A stretch of DNA of 64,000 nt from Hetaerina americana (taxonomy: Eukaryota > Arthropoda > Insecta > Odonata > Calopterygidae), in NCBI GenBank assembly GCA_022747635.1, contig JAKTNV010000003.1, forward strand, positions 53,306,569 to 53,370,568. Direction: 5' to 3'. Both the position numbers and the translations under genes were made by a program. Shown one piece after another: positions 47,515-58,089 of this stretch. The notes under the pieces were generated by a model. That model did no database searches. It was not told the origin of the DNA and was given only the letters and a program-made list of their open reading frames with translations. Numbering within the stretch: the stretch's first letter is position 1; each line of letters starts with the position of its first letter.

Positions 47515-47909
47515 AGCTAGATTTGTGAAACGTAGTTATGACAAACTTGAGAAGCGTAGCAAAATTATTAGAGAATCTAGGCTGGGTGTCACTCAAGGAG
47601 CGATGACTACAAAACGTTTTGAATTTTGGATTAATTGGAAGGATGTCTTTTTAGCAATGATGTTGAAAATGCGTTGTTAGCCTCAGCGCATCATCAAAGT
47701 GCCGAAGGAGAGATCATGTCAGTAAAATTCGAGAAATTAAGAGCAAAATAGATGGATTTAAGATGTCATTTTTCCCAACGATAAGGGATTAGAATAACGT
47801 TTGTCCGACCGCACCAGGAGGGAAAGGTGTTTTTGGTCAAGGGTAGCCTAGTGTGTAATCACCCCCTGCCATAAACCCTAGCGGTGGCTCGCAGGATACT
47901 AAATAAAAA
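47515..47909 (+). pseudogene. LINE C-terminal block plus 3' end
   Basis: This is the copy that links the dispersed 3' core to LINE coding sequence. A decayed frame reads YDKLE near 47535, LGW.SLKER at about 47580-47610, RRRDHVSKIREIKSKID at 47708-47757 and FKMSFFP near 47757-47780. TAGAATAACGTTTGTCCGAC ends the ORF part. After a short spacer come ATCACCCCCTGCCATAAACC, CTAGCGGTGGCTCGCAGGAT and an A-rich tail. It aligns with 50690-50945 upstream of the core and with 39951-40090 downstream. Confidence 0.85.
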
Positions 47910-48174
47910 AAAAACTGCTACAAGCCTCGGAAGGGTGTGAAATACATTTGACGGCAAAGTTATGTTGCTAAAAAATGTCGAATTAGATATTTTTAATTCA
48001 TAACACTGAAGTGGATAGCTTGCTCTGTGGTATGACGAGTAGTATCAATGATAGTATTTTCTGTTGTGCAACGGCATATCTAATTTCAAAAAGGAATCTT
48101 CCATATGCCTTAAGCGTCATATGATAGTCAGCGCACAGCATTACATTACAGAAGCGTACGTATGAGTCAACGTA

Positions 48175-48840
48175 CAGAATTGAAGTGTTGGAATTTGAGA
48201 AAAGATAAACAAATCAGACATTATAAAATAGATGGGATCGAGTGAATCATATCAGAACAGGTCGAATACTTGGGTTTTAGACTGACACCAAACCTTCCCC
48301 AAATGGAGCACTAACGTTAAAAGAATATGCGGGCAAGTTTAAAGAAGATAGGTTTCATTTAACTGAAAGTAGGACAATGAATGAAAAAGTAATAATATAG
48401 AGGTATTACTATTTCGCTTTAGTTAGGCCACATTTAGAACATGCGGCAAGTATACGGAATCCGCTGGATCAAACTTGAATAAAAAATTACATAAGATTCA
48501 GAGAAAACTCGTTAAGTTTGTTGCAAAATGTTACAATAAGCGAATAAGCGTCTCGGGTATCCTGGAGGATTTAGGCTGAGAGCCTCTTGACTCTCGAAGT
48601 AAGTGGCAGGCAAGACTAAGACTTTCGTAAATGTACAGTGAGTTGTCTTACGAATCAGAGGGGAATGTTATGGCAGCAAATTATATTGGTAGATTCAACC
48701 ACCGGGATAAAATGAGACAGACAAATTCATATACACATTCTGCCTTCACAGCATACAAAAACATCATAAAATTGTACACAAGAGCCCGAAAAAATTTATT
48801 TGAATTTAATAAATTAAAAGAATTTCCTTAGAAGAGGAAT
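48175..48840 (+). pseudogene. LINE reverse transcriptase C-terminal half
   Basis: Plus strand, with stops and frameshifts. The match to the 12.7-13.6 kb copy begins at about 48225 (ATAGATGGGATCGAGTGAAT). RPHLEHAAS at 48426-48452 is the conserved LINE thumb motif, HKIQRKLVKFVAK at about 48491-48530 follows, then VSGILEDLG near 48550, RSKWQARLRLS near 48600, and YIGRFNHRDKMRQTNSYTHS at 48684-48743, which resembles the block before the LINE C-terminus. The 3' core is absent here, so the copy is truncated at that side or interrupted. Confidence 0.8.
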
Positions 48841-49126
48841 ATATTTTATGTAAAATCTGATCAATCGATTATATTGATAGATTCGACAAACGGGATAAAA
48901 TAAGATAGACACCGTTGCAGAGAGATTCACATAGTCGTTCTTCCTTCGCACTATATACGAACATTACAAAATCGAATACAGGCGCCCCAAAAAATTAACT
49001 TTATTATTACAATTTAATGAATTGATTACACGCAAAAATAATAGCATGAAGTATAAAGGCTTTGCGTGTGTTTGCGAGATTTTACATTTGAGTTTCATTC
49101 AAGCGCATGAATAAACTAATAATGCT

Positions 49127-49203
49127 GCCTGTATGGCAGGTGTCCTTACACCATTCGCAACACGCCCTTGCAGCTGCTGATGGGGTATTGTTTAGACGCA
49201 TAA
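49127..49203 (+). repeat. LINE 3' end fragment
   Basis: Plus-strand GTATGGCAGGTGTCCTTACA, CCATTCGCAACACGCCCTTG and CAGCTGCTGATGGGGTATTG. It shares the GG..GGTG(C/T)CCT block with 13669-13746. Confidence 0.55.
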
Positions 49204-49270
49204 GTGCATAATAATATTAGGAGTTAATTCATGGAAAAATTGCAGGGAGAAAAATAATACTATTTCTATA

Positions 49271-49372
49271 TCCACACGGTATCCTGAAAGGCAACGAACG
49301 CTAAGGCGTGTAGTGGGGGCTGATTCAACACCAGGCATCCATCATAAAAAATTAGATTTTTATAAATTTTTA
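49271..49372 (-). repeat. LINE 3' end fragment (GAATCACCCCC subfamily)
   Basis: On the minus strand GATGCCTGGTGTTGAATCAG, CCCCCACTACACGCCTTAGC and TTTCAGGATACCGTGTGG. It is flanked on its 5' side by a (TA)n array, as is the copy at 38561-38655. It sits 70 bases from the oppositely oriented fragment at 49127-49203. Confidence 0.65.
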
Positions 49373-49411
49373 GTATATATATATGTAATTATATAATATA
49401 TATGTATGTAC

Positions 49412-49480
<69 letters not shown>
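49373..49480. repeat. (TA)n microsatellite, compound
   Basis: About 108 bases: an irregular left half (TATATATATGTAATTATATA, TATGTATGTACATATA) then about 60 bases of pure TA. Confidence 0.95.
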
Positions 49481-49482
<2 letters not shown>

Positions 49483-49499
49483 TCGCAGCAAACCAATCA

Positions 49500-50360
49500 A
49501 CAGATCGTTAGTTGCCTACCTACGATCATTAAGGAAAGAGCTTTTATCAAACGAAAATAATACATTTTGAAAATGAACCAACGTTTCGAGTCTCGCGACG
49601 ATCCTGTTTCCCTACGTCGACGAGCAAGAGTAACACAAATGACGCGTTGGAAAAACAGCGAGGTCGAAAAAATGTGCCCCGGGAAAACTCGCGCCGCGGT
49701 AATCAATGGCGAGCCCCTTTAAAAGGAAAGGCACGACGCGAGTAGTACGTATAGGGTTGGGGGGGGGGGGATTGCGACGGAGATGGTTGTCAACGAAACG
49801 GCACACTACGACGGCTCATACCCGCTCGTCAAATCAATTCGCTCCATTGTTATGATTTTCACGGTAAATATTCCGCCGCACGTGGAACGCGGAGCGAGAG
49901 CGCGGCGGCGGTTGATGACACATACTGGAAGTGGCAGGTTGGGTAAAGGAAGGACAAACACTCGCGCGGAGTCATTGTTTCATTTCTAGATGCTGTGTAA
50001 GACCGCCTATTTGTGTCATTAAACCGATGGCGTTGCCACGCAGAACATTTTTTATCACATTAGTTAAGTCTACCGTTGAATAATTCGATTCCTATTAATA
50101 CAATCAGTTGACTACGCATTCATCAGCAATAATTATTTAAATATTGCCCATGGATTTAACTTTAAAACTTTGGAATACCTTTTTTAACAGTCCCTGTGTT
50201 AAGCATGATTGCACGAACTTGCAATAACACCCCATGATTTGATTGTTTGAATTTCCGTCTTTTGTCATAAGTTATCCATTTCTCTAAGCCAAAACAATAA
50301 AGCATGAACTGTTGTTAAAACCAATAAGCAAATTAATCTGGCAATTTTGCATTCCATTGT
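49500..50360. other. Unannotated stretch with GC-rich middle
   Basis: No gene recognised. A 12-base G run is at 49759-49770, and 49590-49960 is moderately CpG-rich (GCGAGAGCGCGGCGGCGG). The frames are short and overlap antisense. Confidence 0.35.
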
Positions 50361-50476
50361 CAATTCCGAATACTTCCTACCGCCCTTCATTCCATTCAAA
50401 TTGCCTATCCTATTCCTAACCCTTCTTCGCTTGCCTAATGTTCTCCCCTATTTCACGGTCTTCGAAATCCCCTGCC
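50361..50476 (+). repeat. Dispersed repeat, unknown family, copy 1
   Basis: ATTCCGAATACTTCCTACCG to TGCCTATCCTATTCCTAACC, then CTTGCCTAATGTTCTCCC and GTCTTCGAAATCCCCTGCCA, aligns over about 115 bases with the minus strand of 57864-57981. It lies 200 bases upstream of the LINE C-terminal fragment at 50690 and may be part of that LINE or an independent element. Three overlapping plus frames cover the area, none of a known family. Confidence 0.6.
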
Positions 50477-50679
50477 ATTCAACATGCCCTGCATTCATAT
50501 TTCCCGACTCCTTTGGATTACACACAACAATCAATCCCCACACCTCCATCAACATGCTTATCATTTCCTCGCAATTTTCCTTTCTGTCCGCATCACATTT
50601 TTCATCCTTCTCCAGACCCACATTTCAATCTCATTTTTGGTCATTATTTACCCACCCATTTTCGCCCACATTTTTTTAG

Positions 50680-50945
50680 AGAAGCTAGGTTGGGAATCAT
50701 TCACGGAGCGGAAGTCAAATAACATGTCTAATCTCCTCCATAAATCGGATGGAGGTCTCTTTAGCGAAGATGTTGAAAATGTTTTATTAGCCCCATCGTA
50801 CTACGGTAGGATAGATCATGTAAATAAAATTAAAGAAATTAATATAATATCTATTAGTATAGAACAGATTTAAGATGCCATTTTTACTTCGAAAGATAAG
50901 GGATCAGAATAACGTTATCCGACCGCGCTAACGCTATAGAGCTGT
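50680..50945 (+). pseudogene. LINE C-terminal block
   Basis: One open frame (50484-50873) ends with LGWESFTERKS, NLLHKSDGGLFSEDVENVLL, APSYYGRIDHVNKIKEIN and IEQI, then stops. DNA similarity continues past the stop (ATAAGGGATCAGAATAACGT at 50897) into the same ORF-end sequence as 47.78 kb and 39.97 kb. This is the least damaged version of the C-terminal block in the window. The 3' core that should follow is missing after 50945. Confidence 0.75.
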
Positions 50946-51403
50946 TTTATCCACTTGAACTTGACGCTACACTTCATTGGTACTAAATAATGATCCGAAT
51001 CTACATGCGCTCCCGGAAAACTGCGAATAAATCACACCGTTCTTAAATCTAAGCCTAACCATAATATAGACTAAATGATATCTTTCAGAAAGCCCGAGCA
51101 TTTTCCATGTACACTTATGTCATTTCTGGTGTTTAAACCAATTGTTCTTATTGATAAAAGCCCTGTCTCCTCCATACCTCTATTGCTTTCTCCCCGAGGT
51201 CTTTCTTTGTTCCGAAACCTAACTCATTCCCATCTATCCCTTCCCCGAACTAACGCGTTCCAATACCCTACCATTATCAAATATTTCCCTCCAAGAGCAC
51301 CTGCCACTATGTTCTCCAACAGGATCGCCTAACATTCCAAGTCTCTATTTTAATGTATCCCATGGTTTCTCGCTCAACTTTGTGGAAGTTCATGTTCATT
51401 GAA
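50946..51403. other. Unannotated stretch
   Basis: No gene recognised. A plus frame of 85 codons at 51075-51332 matches no family I know. Confidence 0.4.
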
Positions 51404-51575
51404 TGAAGACCGCAATGTATTTTCCATTGTTCTTTACTTGGGTGCTGCTTGTTCCAACGCTTAGGGGTCATCATCTAGCATTAATTATGATGATGAGTTC
51501 CTGATGATGACGCCTAAGCGTTGAAACTAGTAGTGCCCAAATAAAGAACAGTGGAAATGTACATTGTGTTCTTCA
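51404..51575. repeat. Foldback element, about 72-bp imperfect arms
   Basis: The left arm (51404-51475) runs from TGAAGAC..CAATGTA through TTCCATTGTTCTTTACTTGG to AACGCTTAGGGGTCATCATC. The right arm (51503-51575) is its reverse complement with scattered mismatches (GATGATGACGCCTAAGCGTT, TAGTGCCCAAATAAAGAACA, GTGGAAATGTACATTG). The 27-base spacer again contains CAT/ATG repeats. The inner 20 bases differ at only one position while outer parts diverge more. Length and shape fit a foldback MITE or snap-back of a retrotransposon end. No coding. Confidence 0.85.
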
Positions 51576-51760
51576 TGACATCTCTATTTTAACTGGTTCG
51601 GTTCTCTTCTGTGCTGCTGCTATCGATTTCGACTCACAAGGATTTCTTGAGATGAAGACCGTGGAAGCCTTGCTTCTCCCGCTGCCAGGCATGATACAAA
51701 GTATACACTGCACAGCCAAATACACCGAGTTCCGTAGTTGCCAGGACTCATTGTCATATT

Positions 51761-51816
51761 CGACATCGACATAAATACCCCGCGATCCACCAAAAAGGTT
51801 TGTGGCAGGGGTACTT
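51761..51816 (-). repeat. LINE 3' end fragment (TTTTTGGTGG subfamily)
   Basis: On the minus strand ACCCCTGCCACAAACCTTTT, TGGTGGATCGCGGGGTATTT and ATGTCGATGTCGAATATG. The tail is GATGTC-like instead of GTAGATG. Confidence 0.65.
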
Positions 51817-52111
51817 TTCGTGTCGATTATAACAATCTTCGGATAAATGGGTTGGTTTCCCGTTGACTTCCCCAATAGTGTATTTAATATAACACTACCA
51901 CTCAAATGGACCACTGGGGTCAGATGCCCTTGCAGCCTCCTCACTGAGGAATAGACACTGCGCGGCCTACCTTTTCGCCTGGCTCTACCTGGACCCTACC
52001 AGGAGAATTTACGAGTATCATTGCTCCCGCCAGTATAGCTCTAAATGCCATGGAAATACAAACAAACCCTTCCATCACGTCAAGGTTGTAGTTCATGGGG
52101 AGAGAACGCAT

Positions 52112-52275
52112 CTAAACAAATACCCCTGGATCCACCAAAACATTTTGTGGTAGGGCATGCAAGCACTAGGTGGGAAAGCTAAGGGATGATTGAGAGGAAG
52201 GATGTTTAAGGGGTGAGGGAAGGGGAAAAAAACATCCACTTAAAATCCCTGAAGAGGACGTACATGGCGATGCGC
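52112..52275 (-). repeat. LINE 3' end fragment (TTTTTGGTGG subfamily)
   Basis: On the minus strand: CGCCATGTACGTCCTCTTCA, TTTTAAGTGGATGTTTTTTT, CCACCTAGTGCTTGCATGCC, CTACCACAAAATGTTTTGGT and GGATCCAGGGGTATTTG. It aligns end to end with 42803-42950 and the tandem pair at 36.5 kb. Confidence 0.75.
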
Positions 52276-55090
52276 ACATATACACATGTTAGTGGCAAAC
52301 TTAGTTCTAAACAAGTGTTAAATATACCAATCACACAAGTTCTCAGGTAAATTAAATAAGAGGGAATAAAATTGAATATCAAGCACTTATGCAATGGACC
52401 GCCATCATCCTAATATAGGTCATGCAATAAATGAAATACGCGAGCACATACAAACAAATGCACGATCTAAATAAATAGACCCCCCAGCTAAACGCAGGAA
52501 GATTTAACCTCATTCCCTCGAGTAGCTCTCCTCTTAAAGTCAATTGGAGTCAAACGCACCCATGGATGTGACGCCGAACACGGGAACAGCAGAGACGAGG
52601 AAACATGTGGGAGCTTAAAAAAAAATTTCACCACCGCACGGCCGACATCGCCGTATTTCTCGAAAAATCAATGGGAAAAGTTCTCTCCGCGGCCATTTGC
52701 CTCAAGTGACCCGATCCCTCCCGGTGAACGCTCCCGACGATGAATAACGCCGCGGTACGTAGGCTCTCGAGAGTAAAAATCTGCGCAGTCTTCGGAGTGA
52801 TTGATAGTAACCTCCACTTACTCCTTATTGATCACGCAATGGGGCGGCCACGGATGCTCTCTCGACCCTCAAACCCACCTCTCCCTCTCTCGGCGTTCTC
52901 ACACTTCCCCGGCGAACGTAGTAGTGCCGCTGGGTCGACGTACGGAGCGAAGGGAAGGGGTGTTGTGACGAGAAGGGGGGACGCGCGTTTGGCCGTAGCG
53001 CGGAGTGTGGGGTCTTCGCTCTCAAGTACGTCCCGGCATCAGGAGGGGAAAGCCGGAGGGGGACGGAATGTGGGTAGCGGATTAATTGAGCAGGAAAAGG
53101 AGGTGAGGAAGCGAAAATCGATACACGGGATATTAAACATTCACCTTCATCCTTGACTTGGGCGAATGCATGGTTGATGAGTCTCACGGGGTGGGGGTGA
53201 AAGGGGGGGGGGGGGTGGAAGAACATCATTATGGTATCACTCGTGGCGGCGGCTGAACTTATTCCGTTCTCATTTTTCATTGTTTACACGACCCCTCCGA
53301 TCCCTCTCCGCTACCATGAAAGGAACGACACTGCGGGTCAATCATTCCCGTTCTCCGCCACGTTCCAAAGAAACTACGACAACCGACCTGCGATCCCTCC
53401 GTTCATTATTCTAAGGTGTTTCTGGCGACGACGCCTAGTGTGTACAAGTGAACGCTCGCCACTTTGTCTACTACAACCAACCGATGGTATCGCACGTGCG
53501 GCAATGAATGGACGGAAGACCGCGGCGAATTTCCCTCCCGCTCCCGGTTTGACGGGGCCTCTGGGTTGCCACACTATACATTTATTTTAGTGCCGACCGG
53601 AAAAACAGAGGGATACACTGGAGACTCATCAGGTTTTACTCCTTTCTCGCCGTAAAATCCTCGGATTCCGACAGAGACCGGCATTAAATCGTTAAACCTC
53701 GCGAGTTTATCCTGACTTCGTCGTTTCGTTCGTTCGGCTACGAGCAGTAAAACGTTCGGGAAGCGGGACCACGATCCGTCATGGAAGGAGACGCACGATC
53801 GAAAGAGGGACCCGTCCGTGGAGTGATGGCGCTATCCACCCCGGAAATAGTTTTTTCCACCCTTGCAGCAATCAACACCGGATCAATTGACCCATTCTCC
53901 ATTCATCGCAGCTCGGCGTCACGGAAAAAAATCGCCCTCGAATCAATAACGCTGTCTCGTACAACTTTACATCACTGCTCGCCATGGGAAGCGTGTTCCA
54001 TTAATTAATTTCAATGTCATCAATAAAAAGCAATTAAAATTAATTGAATCTAAAACGAACTCTAGTTAGGCGTCTACCATTGTGACCGTGACGGTTGTAA
54101 AGTGTTACAGAAGCGTGCAGACGAACTATGGCTGAACGGAACGGAAAATGGCTCGCATTTATTTCGCCATCCACACATTAGCAGGAACCATCAAACGATG
54201 GCCATGACCACACATTGGTCATACGCAATTTGCGCGACGAAACGTATGAAACCTCTCATCCACATCCTCGGAACACGGCTTTCCGCCGGAGCGTCGCGAT
54301 CCTCACAGTCGATACGTCCGACTCTTATCAAGGAAGGTATGTTAGCTGAAAGGACGCGCAATCTCGGAGCATAGCTGCCAAAAAGTCGAGACAGCTCGAC
54401 AGAACTTGTAAAGAGAAGACTAAGCCCAGAAACCCTTTTCGGAAATATACTACCGTTTTAAGGAGAGGCAAACAAGGCGACCTCCTAGAGCGAGCATGGG
54501 GAACTAATTGACTCAGGAGCCATGAGATGATGCATACACAATAAAATATTGAACAGATTTCATAACTCTAGCTTAAAACTTTTATAAATGCTGACCTGTC
54601 GTCATTCTGTATATATGTACTCCAAGGCATTTGTGAACATATTTTCCTCGATCGGCCCGCTTAGAAAACCTACACGTCAGTGTACACTGGTGTCCTTCTA
54701 AAATAATCTCAAAGGGAATATAAAACTTTACAAACAACATCCTGTGTTAATTAGACGAGTGAAACGTAACATAACTGCTTATGAATGCACTCTGAAAGAC
54801 TGGTTGCCGGATAACTTCGCGCAAAATCCTCCATTTGCTTCTCAGTTTACATTTTAAGACGTCTTCACCTTCTCAATTCCCTCTCTTGTAAATCTCGGGT
54901 AAAATTGCTACTCCGAACGAATAATTCAGTAAATTAGAATCCGTAAGCACGATGAGAAATGTGTAACCAAAAATTTTGACATTCCCCTCACGAGAGTGTA
55001 CATCTTCAATCCGAACACCAGCAAACAGACAAACTCAAATCGCGTGCAGGCCTCACTGGCTCCTGAGCACAGCACCCGGCAAGAATTAAG
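52276..55090. other. Unannotated stretch with moderate-GC, CpG-containing part
   Basis: 52.55-53.95 kb is GC- and CpG-richer than its surroundings and contains the longest G run in the window (13 bases, 53203-53215). Open frames up to 151 codons occur on both strands, overlap one another, and have no recognised domain. No dispersed repeat is visible from 52.6 to 55.1 kb, unusual for this window, so this is the best place to look for conserved unique sequence. Confidence 0.4.
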
Positions 55091-55880
55091 TGTGCTCCCG
55101 TCACGCACTAGAGGAGGGGGGGGAGACGGGGGAATTCCCAAGACTCGCGTGAAATCCGCGAGAGGATCGAGTGCTATGCGTGAATAAGGGCGCGAGGTGA
55201 GGAGGGAGATGAATGAAACGGGTTGGCGTGGAGATCACGCTACGCCACCCCTCCCACACCCGACATCCCCTCGGGTGAGCTTGAGAGGCGCTACAGTCGG
55301 AGTGGCTTGAAACCACAGCGTGCACCCTACCCCCTTTTGGGCTCTCCCCCTTCCGCACGTCCTTCTCCCCTGCCACGAGAACCATACCCATACCGCTCAG
55401 CACCAACCTTCCCTTTAAAATTCTTCCCCCGCCCTTCCACTCAACACTCCATCCCCGCCTTTCCCCCTTGGCTTCTTCTCCTCCGCCTTCCTCCCGCCCC
55501 GCCCTCCTCTTACCCCCCCCCCTGGCCCTCTGCCGCCCACCACCAACACCCTCCCCCCACCCGCCCGTCTCCGCGTCCCGGCTCACACTCCCGGTCGATG
55601 GCTGCCGCCTTGCCACAGCGTGACCGTTGTGTGCCCCCTCGTGAACTTTGTTCTTTCCCTCCTCTCGCATCGCTCCACCCCAACTCACTCTCTCCCGCAT
55701 CGCCCCAATCCACCCACTTCTTCCCCCCCCCTCCGGCTCTCGGCAAACAACACTGCCATCCTCCCCTTCCTCCTCCCTCCCCTCGAGGGTATACGGCAGA
55801 GTTGCACTGGGGTAAGACTCCCGGCCGCGCAATGCAATTATGTAACCGAGGGTAATAATGATGAAGTGTACGCAAAAGGA
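55091..55880. other. C-rich GC island
   Basis: Strongly C-rich on the plus strand from 55230 to 55800 (CCTCCC, CCCCGCC, a 10-base C run at 55513-55522). The minus frame of 271 codons at 55101-55916 and the plus frame of 210 codons at 55223-55855 cover the same DNA in opposite directions and give Gly/Arg/Glu-rich and Pro/Ser-rich peptides, which is typical of composition. Confidence 0.4.
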
Positions 55881-57863
55881 GCACGAGGGAGAAGAAAATG
55901 GGGAAAATGAACACACGAGTCAGAAAATGCGATCAAAATTAAATATGATGACAGGGTCAGTTTCTAGCAGTGGTAGCCTCGCACATGTAAACGCTGTTCT
56001 GTTACCATGATCAGCTTGATGATCTCACACACAGCATTCGCGATCTATTTTGTATATTACTACATGGCGAGAAAGTAAATGAAAATACATAGACTTCAAA
56101 AGATTCTCGTAAATGGCTGACAGCTTTGCATTCAATATTATGTTCAATTATTCCACTGATAATGGGATAACAACTAGAGTAGTAGAAATAATACAATGAG
56201 ACTGACACACATTATGACTGCAGACTATAATACTTGGTCCAAATAACTATCTCCTGACTTCGATTATTGGCATTCTTATCCCTTATCATTTGCCTAAAAC
56301 ATAGCGTTCAAAACGGTCAGCACTACCGTCGTCCTTCTCTAATCATATATTAATTATTCCTCCTACCGTAGTATGATGGACTTGGCAATCTGCAGTTTAA
56401 AGTCTTCATATAAAAGGCTTTCTTTAAATGTACGTAAGGGTAAGCGTACGAGCTTTATATAATTCATCCTTCCGTTAGTGGTCTATCACCTTCTAACAAT
56501 TTCTTCACCATCCGAGTTCATCAAAACATCATGTTGCGACAATGGTTCCTCTCCGCTGATCTACTCGTATTTCTAATTCTGAAATGTAATCAATCTCGCG
56601 AGGAGCCCATGCATCAGCGGCGTATTAAGATGAAAACGAAATTGGGGACATGATAATGAAGAAATGTAAAATTTTGTGGAAGGTGGATAAAATGTTAACC
56701 TGCTTTCGAAATCTAATGATTCATTAATAAATAACTAACCCATAACACTCATTGGCGACTAAGCGTGGGAGACTATAGTGCGATTGAGTGCGACCTCAGA
56801 AAGCACTCACTGAAACAGTCAACTCAGTGGAATTGATATGATATCTTTAACTTAAAATGATAATACTGCAATAACGCATTCACGTAGGTGGCGAAATTTG
56901 AACACGCACTTCCTTTTAGAAGGCGATAACCCACTACGCTCCAAGGCATTTCAATTTCATCCGAGTGAATCGCACTCCCGGGCTCGTCTCCTACTTCTCC
57001 TAGGGAACTATTTTTGGTTTGAATTTAAGTCGTTCCGCAGTCATATTCGATTAAGGATCTTCATTGAAATTATAGTTTCGACTCCAAAATGTGATATGCG
57101 AACAGGAGCACATGATTTATGCAAGTGAACCCTGTTATCCCAGAAAACTCAAACCGGAGTCGGAAAATGATCACTAGCTAGGTTTAACAGTGCGGGGTCG
57201 ATAGGACCAATTTTAACCCGCCTGAGGAATCCAGTGAATCCGTAGTAATCACATGGTTCGCCCGTAAACTAAACCACACGCTCTCTGCCCTTGTGAACAC
57301 TGCCACTTAGCGACCCCCAGGAATTCCCGTGCGCCATTTACCCTTGACCGGCAGGGTCGATGGTTAAAGCCGTCTCTCCCTGTCGTGGTGGCTCTCTCAG
57401 CTAGAGAGGAGGAAGCAAGCATTCCGGAGATGTGATAAAGCTTCTCTTTTTTACCTCGGTAAAAGAGGGGGGGGGCTCCCAGCCGCTCTCGCCTGAGGCA
57501 ATCCGTTTGTAGCCATAGAAGGGAGGAGGGACTCGGTGCCTGACAGGAAGTGGCAGTCAAGGACACCCTAACCGACGTGTTTTTATCTTTCATTGATGCA
57601 CTCGCATATGTGTTTTTATTTCTGGCGGTTTCCCACCGGAACAACGCCAAAGGTTGTCTCCCTGTCGGAACAAGAAATGGCAACACACGAAAAAAAATGA
57701 CTCGCGTCACCCGCCGCGTCTCGATCGATATTCTTATATTGCCCCTTTAAGCATGGCAGAGTGCCCGAGATTACGCAGATCTAGGACTCTAATCGTTGCA
57801 GACGGTGGAATATTGTCTGGACAGCGGCATAAAAAAACATAAAATAATATTCCTAATGTACTC
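55881..57863. other. Unannotated stretch
   Basis: No gene recognised. Near 56362-56378 the minus strand has CCATCATACTACGGTAGGAG, like the LINE C-terminal block at 50790-50812, but the flanks do not match well enough to call. The 153-codon minus frame at 57249-57710 has no known resemblance. Confidence 0.4.
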
Positions 57864-57981
57864 ATGGATATGGGATGCTGAAGACTGTGATCGAGTGGGA
57901 GAACGCTAGGCGAGCAAGTAATGGGTAGAATAGGATAGGGATGTTGGACGGCATGAGGGGAGGAAGGAAGTATGCGGAATG
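57864..57981 (-). repeat. Dispersed repeat, unknown family, copy 2
   Basis: On the minus strand CATTCCGCATACTTCCTTCC, ACATCCCTATCCTATTCTAC, CTCGCCTAGCGTTCTCCCAC and CAGTCTTCAGCATCCCATAT align with 50361-50476. The minus frame continues upstream to 58086 without a known motif. Confidence 0.6.
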
Positions 57982-58089
57982 AAAGAGGGGGTTGTTTGGG
58001 GTTGTTTCAGTGTCGAATGTCAAGTTGTATTTTGTTAGGGGAGGCAAGGAAAAGTATCGTTGTGCCGGTGTATAGTCTGTGTCCATTTA

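Noticed and set aside
55101..55916. Longest open frame in the window (271 codons, minus)
   Set aside because: It overlaps a 210-codon plus frame in C-rich DNA and encodes a Gly/Arg/Glu-rich low-complexity peptide with no domain. It looks like a product of base composition.
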